Below, piece by piece: positions 12,066 through 24,100 of a DNA stretch of 64,000 nucleotides. Both the position numbers and the translations under genes were made by a program. Source of the stretch: Karalla daura. Taxonomy: Eukaryota; Chordata; Actinopteri; Chaetodontiformes; Leiognathidae. Below the pieces are notes generated by a model. It saw only the letters and a program-made list of their open reading frames with translations. It was not told where the DNA came from and did no database searches. Where the stretch lies: NCBI GenBank assembly GCA_029224185.1, contig CM055188.1, forward strand, positions 31,982,389 through 32,046,388, in the 5' to 3' direction. Position 1 is the first letter of the stretch. Each line of letters starts with the position of its first letter.

Positions 12066-13979
12066 CCTCCCTCTATACATCGATTTAAAACACATCAAGA
12101 TATTAAAAGAATAAAATACATGAAAAGCCACTAAACTTATTACAGAGCCACAGAAACAAAAATATCCTGAAAGGACAGCAAAAAATCATTGCAGGAGTGC
12201 AAAAATACAAAGTACATAGCATCCGTGTGTCCAGACTATGTGAAAGAGGTGAGTATCAATAAAGTAAAGAATAGTCCTGGTGAATCTCTTGAGTTAGTTG
12301 TTCCGTCCATCCATTAACTTATCCCGTTAATACCCAGTGGTGTCATGGGAAAGTGAGTCACAATGAGTCTGTATGTTTGCCATGTGTTATATACTGTATG
12401 ATAAAACGCAGACCTTCAGTAACTCACACACAGAGATGGGTTGAAAACAATTCAAGGTAATTATTTAGTTACACTACAACACCAAAATCAAGGTAAATAC
12501 CAGGTGTTGCACGACCAGAGCCCTTTATATTAACCAGCCAACCTCAAACAAGAGGTGATCAGTTTTCCAGTATTATCAGGAAAGAGGCTGTGGGACAGCT
12601 TCTTCCCCCAAGGACATCAGGACACTGAAATCACATGCATATAAACATGTTCCAATCATCAATACCAAAACGTGACCGTATCTGAGCAAAATTGTATTTT
12701 TAGAGAAGGTATTTTGTTTAGAAGGACAGATATTCTGTCTGTAGACGGACAAAAGGACTGGGCACTGGGCAGGCTGGCATTCAGGCACGCAAGCAGCCAC
12801 ACAGTCTATTCACCATATTTAGTTTATTTTTTATGAATATTGTTATTATTACAGATGATTTTATTATCACTGTTTAACTGGATCAATGTTATTATCACTT
12901 ATTGATATTTCTTGATGTTGCTTTGCTTGCTTATTTTTGCACTAGCACGATGACTTATTACTTATAAGACTTTTTTACCGTATTATTATCACCAGTTTTC
13001 TCTCTCCTTGGACTGGTGTATATTGTGAATGTGATGTTCCTTTGTGTAGTCTTTGCCTACTATACAGAATAATTTCCTTTGGTGTTAAGGGTTTAAATAC
13101 TTTCTTGTCTTATCTTATTTTATCTTATCTTATGTAGCCACTGGTGTACAAAAAGTGAATTTAATTGTGCAAAATGACATATTACACATAAATTATTATT
13201 TCATATTATTCTATGTAATTATTATTTCATATTGAAATCATGCTCTTTTGCTGCCCATGTATTTTTTTGGTACAAATGATTTCAACATTAAAGAGTCAAA
13301 GCTTCTATGTGCATTAATGGTGGTTCAGAAGGCTTGCTTAGTTTGTCTCACGAAACATCAGGCAACATGAAAATAAGAGTAAAAAGACAACATGCACATT
13401 ACACCAAATTACAGAGACGAAGAATACGGAACAACACTATAAACAGAAATGTAGATTATTACACATCAATAGTTATATTGTGAATATATTAGAAAGAAAA
13501 TAAAAGTAAAGTAAGTCAAAGAGAGTGGCTCCTACGTTAAGTCACTGGATATGACTTTGTTATGTCACTGCACCCACTTGTAAATATGTAAAGAGACATT
13601 TTTTCTGTGTAAAATATGTAAAATATGTAAAAGAGACATTTTTTTCCACCATACTGTTATTGCTTATAATAAAAAAGGGCTTGAGCACCCCTAAAATCGC
13701 TCGTCAAGGTTACTTTCGGAGTGCAAATCTAAAGTATCTTGCAATTTCGTCGTTTCGCTGGCCGCAGTTTGGTTGAAGTGCACTTATCCACAAAAATCCA
13801 CACAAAAATGTCCGACTGACCCCACAATAATGAAATCATAATTGCATTTTCAAACTCTCTCTCCAACAGCCCCCCGGAACCTTGCCCGGTCCCTCCCGCA
13901 GCCCCCCCTCACCCCCTCCCCTCCCACTTCCTCTCCTCCGTTTCTAAGGGAACGGTTTTCAGTGTCACACACCGGAGGA

Positions 13980-14175
13980 GCAGCAGGCCCCGCCCCCTCC
14001 AGCCTCCTTCTGCAGCAGTTGAACTGATGATGAGGAGGAGGAGGAGGAGTAGGAGGAGGAGACAGCAGCTTCAGCAGCCTTAAAACCTTCATTCTCTGCT
14101 TTTTTAATCACCAGAACAACTTCACTGACGGACGGAGAAGTTTTCCCCGCAGAGCTCCTCGCAGACCCATAGAAG
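13980..14175 (+). promoter_or_regulatory. Putative RAD54L2 core promoter and non-coding exon 1
   Basis: A GC box (CCCCGCCCCC) starts near 13988. It is followed by a GAG-rich 5' leader and a good splice donor after AGAAG at 14175 (GTAACT). From 14027 a short upstream ORF (two tandem ATGs, arginine-rich) ends in TAA within the exon. No start codon in frame with the next coding exon is present, so exon 1 is probably untranslated. The transcription start is inferred, not seen. Confidence 0.5.
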
Positions 14176-17100
14176 GTAACTCTGACCGCTTCCATTCCAA
14201 CTGCCGCTTTATCTACAGACCTACAGAGTCTGTTAGCCGGGGCTAGCATTAGCAGCGACACCTGCACGATACATATACGTCTGTTATCTGGAATAGAAAA
14301 CAAAACCCCTTCGTTTGGTGCGTAAAGCTATTTGTCATTATCCGTACGCTGCACTCACACAGTCGTCGTCAAACATCGTATTCCCCTCATTCCCACGTGC
14401 ACGACCGCGCGATGTAGTTAGCGAAGGAATGTGCATTAATTGTCGTATAATTAGCTAGCATCTCTCTGTCTCCCTCCCTCTTCTGTCAGCCTCCCGAGAC
14501 AACCCCGACGTCGACTTTTCATTGGGTTTAAATCCCATTGAACTCCCAAGTTTGGCTCTCAGTGTTTGTAATTAATAACAGCACCGTGGAAAAAAGGAGA
14601 AAGTATCGTGCTTCTCAGCTAGCTTACCTCCATCACCGCCCACGTGTGACAGAAACTTTTCAACAACATTAGGACATTAAATCTTGAGTGAATCACTAAT
14701 AAGACTGTACGTCTTGGAAGCATGATTAAAAATGCTCTACGTTTCGAACTACCAGTAGTTACTAGTTAGGAACGTAAGTACTACAGTTTGCGGTGTGCGA
14801 GAGTAACTTGTTTTTGTTTTAATTTGAGTTTCGATGGAGGTTTGTGCAGAATAGCTCCGGTGTCAGATGTCCTGTGATTTCTATATAAACCCCACAAAGC
14901 AGGAAATTCACAGTGTGGCAAGCAGCAAAGTGAATAGCGGAAAAAACTGAAAAAGTTGCAATGTATGTATAGATCAGGGGTGCGCATCCTTAGGAACATC
15001 TACTCTATGACTAAAGCATTAAGTTCGAGGCAAGGGATGCAACAACACAGCAGCAACAGCTGCAAACCGAGTGTTAATGATTGTATAGTTGAATAGTAAT
15101 TATTGCGCAATGTTTAGATTACCGAGGAGGTTTTGACAGTGATTGACCGATGGATTGTTGTCATGTGCTGGATGTTGTTGATTCTGATGGGCAGTGTCTT
15201 TTGTTTGCATGGTGCCTCAGTGGTTTCATCCTGTCAGTGCGTGTCAGTGCTGTGCAAAAAGTCTGAAGAGACATCAGTTTTCAAGAGGGAAAACTGCAGA
15301 AAATAATGTACAAAAAAAGAAGAAGAAAGTATCTGGATTGTCTCGTACGTAGAGCTAAAGACATCTGATGTCTGCCCGTGGGATTGCGTCTTAATAAAGA
15401 GAGAAGAATTAAACAAGGACGGTCATTAACGTTCTATTAATTGATTTGAGACTTTTGCACAGTGCCGTATGTTCGGTATCGTTTTCTGAAGGTAACGTGA
15501 GGCTGACTACATTATCCTTCATCCAAAGTGACTGACACGAGATGTGATGATCGCGCAACATCGAGCCACCAACCTCTCCTCAGACTCGCAATTACTCTGC
15601 GTCCTGATTCTTTACAAAACTGGCTATAAGTCATTTTTTATAGCACTGAATACACATCAAATGTTAAGTATCTGCATGGTTGACAGAAAACTGTGACGAC
15701 ATACTTACGGCAATATAATTATGTATATATGTATTTGTGTGTGCTCAGTGGTTATTACAAATTAAATTTTAATAACATTGCATTTGTGTATTTCAAGTCC
15801 CTGTTGATGGATATATTCCGTTAAATAAACCCCCGACTCCACTCCTCCCTTTATCCAATGCTGTCCCTGTCTCTCTGTCTTAATTCTTGTGCAATGTGTA
15901 CATTGTGGTGTACCGGTGTGGTGATGGATATCTTCTATACCTAATCCTAAAGTTTAGTTTTGCTGTGTCTGTGTGTTTGATTTTGGAAACCACGTAAATG
16001 TCGTGAACCACGATACAGATTTTCTTGAGGAGTGGCCGTTATGTACATGATGCAATTTAATGTGTGTCTTTTGAAATGTGTTTTTTGAAATGCTTAGAAA
16101 TATTATCGGTAACAAGACACTGACTCTAAATCACACTCAGTATCATTAAATATAAAGAAAATAAAATGAGGAGGCTTAATTTTGGTCTTGAGAAGATCCA
16201 GGTGATGGGATTTTGTGATGGATATGTCAATGTTTAATTGTTTTGGGTGACAGGATGTAATTAAAAACCTGGGGGTATGACTAAATGTATAAATGTGTTT
16301 AGACAGCCATGCAGAATACAAGCAAATTATTATTTTAAAGTACTTGACACAAACAAATTGAACTAAAAAAATTCCATGCATGCGCAAGATGAACGCTGCA
16401 GCGCTGAGGGGGAAAAAATCCGAACAGTCTGAAACCAAAAGCCTCGATAGGCTGGGCTGGAAACGCACAGAGAGATGAAGAGAGATTCAAGATTTCTGTC
16501 GGATTTTAATCAGATCTTGATTACGTGACACGGTGCAAGTTGTCATTCTACTGCCGTGTCAGGTTATGCTTTCATACAAGTGTATTTCCATTATAGTCGA
16601 TATCCAATTTCAGCTCGTTCTAAGTGCTGTCCTTAATTCAGCATCCAACAAAGCTGTCTTCGTCTCTCTAGCTCTCAAACATAAACGCCCCTTTTCCTCC
16701 ACAGAGTCCAAGCTTGACTCAGGGTTTTTTTGTTGTTTGGCTTTTCCATTTGAGATCGTACCTGCTGCTTTGTTTTCCCACCGGTTCAGTCTAAAGTCAT
16801 CAGTTGATGGAGTCCTTGTGTGCATGCGCTGGGTGTTGTATGGAGTCAAGACTGAAATGTGACTTCATCCCAGATTTGGTCATTTGTGTCATTTTGAGTT
16901 CTTTGGTGGCAGGTGAGGGCTTTCTCATCTGGCAGGAGGTCACCCAGTTGTTGACTGCTCAACGAGATATAACCAATTCCAGGAAACGCTAAAAAGCAAT
17001 CACCGGACAACTAAAGAGCTGCATTATATGCTGAGTATGAAAGGGCGACACAGCAGTTTTGTGTCACTGCGCTACAGAGACTCAGCTCAAGATGGTACTG

Positions 17101-17244
17101 CAAGTTATGGAAAATGGATCCTGAATCTTTACAAAACTGACCTAAAGTTATTCCTCTGGGTCCCCTAAATCTACAGATTTCAATCTCTCTGACAATCTCA
17201 CTGTCACTTAATGCACTGCGTGAAGATGAGATGTCTCATTTCAG
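14176..17244 (+). other. RAD54L2 intron 1
   Basis: About 3.1 kb with no exon-like coding signal. The sequence looks unique and shows no recognisable repeat element apart from short AT-rich runs. Confidence 0.55.
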
Positions 17245-17833
17245 GGCTGCGGATGAAGGTGCAGGTGAACATTTGAGAGCCATGTCGTTTGTGGGGATCG
17301 CAGAAAGTGACTTTAACAGTGAGGAGGAACAAGTGGAGAAAGAGGAAAAAGGGATCCTGGATGACTCGGATGATACACAGTATTATGGGAATGACGAGGA
17401 TGATGAGATTGAACCTGGTGAGTGACTAATGATCTTTGCCTTGGTGCCTCTCTGTTTAAATAATTTAAATAATTAATGATTAATTAATTATTAATTAATT
17501 AAATTAAAATAATTCCACACTAGTGAAAGTTTTTCTGAATATTTCTAGTCGACGATCAATATATTATGTCTATTTTAAATCTCCAATCACTGGATTGTGT
17601 TTTCTCTCTCAAGAACTATCGAGTACAAGTGCCTGGAGGAAACCAGAAGCCGCTCAGCGAGGTAGATCGTCCCCTTCATCTACCTCCAGCGAGCCGTCCC
17701 CTCAACCCAGCTCCGCTGTGTCCTCCAGATCTTCTTCTAGATCTCTCTCTCAGGCTCCAAACACCCCAGGGAACCCGAGCCACCGGAAAAAGTTACAGAA
17801 ATCGTCTAAAACTACTAAGAAAGTAAAGACAAG
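17245..17833 (+). other. RAD54L2 duplicated exon module, copy a (exons 2a and 3a)
   Basis: Exon 2a (17245-17417) and exon 3a (17614-17833) are related to exons 2b and 3b, about 1.3 kb downstream. Exon 2a codes ADEGAGE...SDFNSEEE and acidic residues; exon 3a codes WRKPEAAQRGRSSPSSTSSE and a Ser/Arg run. Exon 3a differs from 3b after SQAPN and lacks the conserved HMRKNIR end. Each module enters and leaves in phase 2, so both can be joined without a frame change. Only copy a carries an in-frame ATG. Confidence 0.88.
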
Positions 17834-20800
17834 GTATCTGTGTTTATGTGTTGACATATCTGTCTGCTGTATTACCACTGGTGTATTATCTAAAAAACAA
17901 AGTCAACAAGTTTCAACAATGACCAACAGATCATGATGTTTCAGCAAAACCAAATAGCAGTTTACAGTGATAGTAACAACAAAAAGCAGCTCTGATGTCC
18001 AAGAGCACCTCGATTACAGCTGAATATCACTGAGTTTAGTTTGTGAACCAGCAACATGCTGCCTGGGTGATTGAGCCCTGTTTCCCTTGTCACTATTTAC
18101 ATCAGGATGTGTCATGTATTTCACTTTCCAAAGGTCTGAAGAGATTAACTTAATTTCTTTGATGCATTTAAAAACAACTTTGGAAAAACATTACTGAAAC
18201 AACAACAAAAATGAGTTACATTAAGCAAAATGTGTCGGCTTGAAATGACATGACGTCCCAACACTGCTGGAAGTGTAGCAACAGGATTCAATAATCCAAC
18301 AGGGTTCAACAGGGTTCAGAATGTAGCTGCTACTAATAATCAATTAACTCACTTTGAATTATCTAATAAAATAATAAACTGTGTGGTGAGGACAAAAAAG
18401 GCACTTGGACTTGGTCTGGAATTTTTTTGCATCTGTATTATAAAGCAAACAACTAACTGACTGAGATACTGAGAAAGTAATCGATTACAAAAATAATCAA
18501 AAACTACAAAAATAAATTGTTGCAGCTCTAGTTAAAAAGTTTTTCTTCTTCTGCTAAATAAAACTCTTTGCTCGCCACACTTGAGTTGTATATAGATGCA
18601 TTGGTTTTATCTGGATGTTTGTCTTAATCTCAGGCCTGCGGATGAAGGCGTGGGTGAACTCTTCACAGGAAGTGATTTTTACAGCGAGGAGGAGAACGTG
18701 GCAAACAAGATCGTGTACAACTCGGATGACTCAGAAAAGGATGAGGACGACCATGATGGTGACGATGAGGCTGACAGAGGTGAGTGATAAACAATCTGTG
18801 CCTCTAAATCAGTGTATTTACACTCCAGCAAAAACTTCTGAATCTTTGTCTCCTTCACCGCGTTGTTTGTTTTTCTCTCTCAAGACCAACGTGCCTGGAG
18901 GAAACCAGAAGCCGCTCAGCGAGGAAGATCGTCCCCTTCATCTACCTCCAGCGAGCCGTCCCCTCAACCCAGCTCCGGTGCGTCCTCCAGATCTTCTTCT
19001 AGATCTGCATCTCTCTCTCAGGCTCCAAACAGCCCAGGGAACCTGAGCCAGAGCACACCATCGTGCAGCAAGAGACGGAAGTCAAAATCACAGAAACAGA
19101 AATCACAGAAATCCTCAAAGTCCCCGAAAGGCTTGAAATCCTCAGCGTCGTCAAAACCTGCACACATGAGGAAAAACATAAGGTACGTCCATGAATCTGG
19201 TATATGACTACGATGAATGATGTGAAACAGAAATGACATCAGAAGAGTGTAGTAATAGATCATACATTCAGGCAAGATGTTGTCAGTCCAATATGCCTTC
19301 ATGAGTTAGAAGATAAACAGATTAAGAGTCTCATTGTGTAATTTCTGTATGATTTTTGGGTGCTGTACAGAATAATTTCCCCATAGGGATAGACAAAGTA
19401 CTAACCTCGTCGCAGTGTGCCCTGAAAGCTCGCCCTGCATTTGTACATCTGCAGCTGAATAAACTAGAAAATTACAGAAATTACAAAAAAGGTAGCGTTT
19501 GAGGGGTGGTTGGATCCACGGGGCCTTTTGCACTAATGCACACTGAAGGAGTGTCTCAAGTAGGTAATAATGTGCGGGAGTAGGGGGTAAATGTAATGGC
19601 CTTGTACTGTAGGAAGGCCTAATGGGTTAACAATGGGGTTGTTTTTTTCCCCATGTAATTTTAATTAAACCTTCTGCTCTGGGGAAAAGTGAAGGCCCTG
19701 CATCTGGAGAGGACTCCTGGGAAAAATGTCTCAAAATGGGGAAAAATGTCTCAAAATGTCCTTATCTTGACATTTGAGAAAGTCATTGTGATTTACTAGA
19801 CCTGTACAAGGTGACAGGGTTGAGTCTTCTATCGGCGTCAGTCACAGGCCTTATTAAAGGTAAACTTCAACCTGACATTCTTTAAAATGTTTGCATAATA
19901 AGAGAAAACTGAACTTTGCTAATGTTTAGAGTGTCTCAAACAAAACATTTCCAGTGGTTATCTTCAACGTAGGACACCCTGACTTTTACAAGGTTTGTGG
20001 CCCCACCTGTGACATTGCTTTCACACGAGTGTTTCCGTAATGTTTCCACAGACGATATCATTGTCTTTTGTTTGGAGCCAGACAGAGAGAGCTTTGCCGA
20101 TGGAATTTCAAAATAAAAGCACCAACCTAAAACACAACGGCCAATAATGTCATCATATTGGCCATTTTAAATGTAACTGTTACTAGATCCACGATGTGAG
20201 TAATGTGATGAAATGTATCTCCATAGTAAACCTCTTCAGTTTGCTGCACACTGGCTGAGCTGAGGAGGGCAGGATGTAAAGATGTAAACTGTTTGTGGAG
20301 ATCTAAAGAAGCGTTCAGAGTTGTTGTGAAGGACTGAAGGGTATTAGTGTACATTATTATATTTATTTAAACAAAAAGAGAAGCAGAGGTACATGCAAGG
20401 AAATGAGGGTTTTCAACCCTTTTTACTCAGTTTTGAGACACATTTGCAGCTTGGAAGCTGTAGAAGACCAAACTAAGCACACAAGTCTGTAAGTGATGGT
20501 AATGTAAAAGCTTCGGTCCAGGTTAGAGGCCTTTGATTACAGCCTAAGATGTCAGAATAGAGAAGATGTCACGTAAAGTCTGAGTCTTGCAGGTGAAGTT
20601 CGTCAAATCGAGGCTGATCAGAGCGGACTAAACTCAGCTGAACGCGACCCTTCACTCCGTTTTTGTATGGGTCCCTACTGCCACCCAGTGGCTTCAAAGA
20701 GTGTTGAACTCGTTATTCAAAGTCTCGTACAGTACAACAGAGTGACGCCCCAGTGCTCGAAAACTATTAATCCTGAATTAGCAGTCTGGTCCATTTTTTG

Positions 20801-21103
20801 TTCATAAACCAGTCAGCCATCTGATTTAGTTAAGTAGCACTTTTCATACAACAAAGTGTAGCACAAAGTGCTTTTTGAATAAAAGAAAGTGAAACAACAC
20901 ACGTGTGCACATACAAACAAACACACACGCACACACACACACACACACACACCCTTTATATCACAATTACCTTATCAATGCAATCAGCAGTTTCTAGGAG
21001 GAAACACCTGAGACTGGATGAAACCAGGTTAGGAATCAGAAAACTAACAAATCATGGGGCACATCAGTAAAGGAACAAATAATTAAATATACAGCATTCA
21101 TTA

Positions 21104-21134
<31 letters not shown>

Positions 21135-24100
21135 GGTTATTATTATTATTCCCAGTGATAACGGTAACAGCCCGAGGTTGATGTAAAATTGATTAATAAA
21201 AACTTTGCAGTTTTTCATTGGTTTAATCAGCCACTGTCTACGTCAAGTCACGTGATGCATGATCAATGTGCAGGGTGCAGGTTAGGTTGTGTGAAGTTAT
21301 TATTCAGGTGAATTTATTCCAGAACACAGACACTATGCCGTATGTAGACATATTATAGACAAAGTATATATAGACAAAGTCATTAAGCAAGGGAAACGAG
21401 AAGACTTGGAGTGGAGAAACTTGAGTGCAAACAGAACAAAGAAAACGAGTCATTTTCCTTTTACCTTTTACAGAAAGCTGCTAAAAGATGATCAGCTGGA
21501 AGCAGGAACGAAGGCTGCTCAGCAAGAAGAAATGGAGAGGCGGAAACGGCTCGAGCAGTTGAGGAAAGACTTCCCAGCACCAGTTGCAGCTGTTGCAGAC
21601 TCGCAGGGTAAGTTTCCTCTGTCCTCTGTCTTCACAGGGAACTTTAGATGCAAAACCACTTTTACTGTAGTGAATACTTGTCCCTCTTTAGCATCTGATC
21701 CCTCCTCTGATTAAGGCTCAAACATATGGGGATGGACTGAAATACCCTCACATCTAACCCTAACCCTTAACCCTAATCAAGATTGTAAAGAAGCTTTAAA
21801 AACAGTGTTTGTAGCTACATTAACACCGTAAAACAAGGTTGAAAACATGCCATTCAACTATTCTTTGTTTCCTTTTATATAGGATAGTACAGAATTAATA
21901 TCATTTAATATATTCTGTTTATCATGAATGTATATTTTGTCTGTTTATCATTAATTTATTGTGCATTGTTTTCTCTCATATTTAGTTTATATAATCTTTT
22001 ATCCTACGGGAAATATAATTTAATACACACGTTAATCACTATATTTTACTTTACTATCACCTTACTACGTACTGTTTATTACCTCACTGTTTATACGCTT
22101 ATCACAAATTTTCTAATGCATGTATATATATATTTCTATATTTATCTCATATTTATCTCAATGATCCTATTGTTTCATATTGTTCCACCCCAAAGGGATA
22201 AATAAAAGAAAAGTCTGAAGTTTAAACATATGCAAAAACAACTGAGCTCTAATTGTTTAGATAATGTTCTAGTTGTTTAGTTTCTCTTTTGTAATTGCGT
22301 TTTGCATGAAAAGGCACAAACATGCAGATCTGTCTATCTGTTATCGAATCTGAGGTGTATTTAATGAAGCCAGTGTTCCATAGCTTCTATGTTAACAAAG
22401 ATGAACACATAACTCATTCTAGGACAAAAGCAAGCTTGACTTTTTATGTCTTTTTATGTCCAAAATCTCCTGAAAATGTTCTGTCTCTTCTTCAGCTAAT
22501 ACAATGCCTGCAGAAGGATCAGTCCCACCCTTGTCAGAAGTCATATGTCTGGACAGCAGTGGCGAAGAGGGCGACATGGACAACTCACTCCTGTCATATG
22601 CTTTACGGAGTGGTGAGATATACAGTGCATCTTTGTCTCCAGACAGTGTTATAAAAGAGCAGTCCTCTCAGTGAGTTTTTGTGTCTCTTTTCCTCTTTGA
22701 TGAAGATGACGTAATCGAGCTCAGTTCGGGTGATGAAAGCATGCTTCAGATCAGCAGCGAGTCTGCGGAGGAGGACGCCGACGCCAGCAACAGCTTGGAG
22801 GAGAGCAGTGGCATGCACATCAACGATGCTCTCAACGTGCCCGACTTCGCAGGCCGCGTCCTGGTCAATGTAAACCACCCGGCAGAGGACAAGGACATAT
22901 TCCTCGCTCCTCAACTGGCCAGGGCTGTCAAACCACATCAGGTACATTAAACGGCAGAATTAAGATTTTTAACAAGAAGACAAGGCAACTTTCTTTCTAT
23001 AACACCATTCTTACACAAGGCAATTTACAGTGCTTCACAGAGGCAAGGAGGAGAAACAGTAGAAACATTAAAAACAAGTAGACAAAGTAGCACATCTGAA
23101 ACAGTAAGTGAATGAAATTGACAATATAGGAAAGCTTCAATCAACCATAATGTATCCAGCCCAGGGCTTACAACCTCAGGTGTTGAGTTTGTTCCACAGG
23201 TGAGGACCATAGGAGCTAACTGCAGCTTAACCTGCTTGGTTCTGACCCTTGAGACACTGAGTAGACCTGTCTGAAAAGTGAAAAAGATGGATCTGCCATC
23301 CTTATCATTCTTATCTTAAAACAGTGTGCACAAAATATTTCTATACATTTCACCAAACTGCTGCCTTATCGTCATGTTGCTCATTTTATTCTTGCACCTA
23401 AACATGGACTGGAGATTATTTTGGGATGTTAGCCGTATGGTTTGTCACACTCGGATTTTACATCATAATAATTTACTTTTCAGATTGGGCCATTTTGGCT
23501 GCTATTTCAGTTTCCTGAATGAGGACATGATGACATAGTAGTTTTGCGCCTGCCAAGCTCATTTCACCTATTACTGCTGGCAAATAGCTGGTGGTTTCTT
23601 GATGGGAGCAGGGACCTGGCTTTGTGCCCCTGAGCAAGACTCACTGCAGTTGCTCCCAGGCTGCTGAAGCGCCTCACATTTCCCTCTTGTGGGATTATAA
23701 AGGGAAAACCTTCTTGCCTACATGCCCACCTACATGTACCTATTTACACATATGTCCCAAACACTGGTAATACCAGGACTGTCCAGGAGATGGCAGTAGG
23801 CAGTAAACTCGGTGAGTCCAACTGCCAGACCTGGTAACTGGACTCTTCTTAATTTCTTATTTCTTCTTAATAAATGATAAATGGGACCAGTATGTGGGTG
23901 AGGAGGGGGTATTATGAGCCCTGTGATTGGCTCAATGAGACTACCTGAAAACATGATCCAATCTGGATCTTATCTACCTATTTGGTTGTTATCCAGGTAA
24001 AAACTTTTATTTATAATATGATCTACTTGTCCTCTATTGAAAAGGTTGGGGACCACTGTGCTAAATGGCTTAATGCAAACGTCTGTCTCTTCTTTTCTGC

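Larger units (their letters stand above)
11451..13979. other. Intergenic interval between BAP1 and RAD54L2
   Basis: No gene is recognised. It holds a long AT/ATAC tract (11564-11781), a (CTGT)n tract (12030-12064), short TTATC-type runs near 13100-13135, and a local duplication of a TATGTAAAnnGAGACATTTTTT motif near 13585-13650. The rest is AT-rich unique-looking sequence. Confidence 0.6.

Noticed and set aside
21754..21777. Chromosome end or telomere fusion site
   Set aside because: Only about four imperfect units, inside an intron, with a flank shared by a second site.
22496..22612. Minus-strand frame across 22603-22947 as a gene
   Set aside because: It is the antisense shadow of two RAD54L2 exons.
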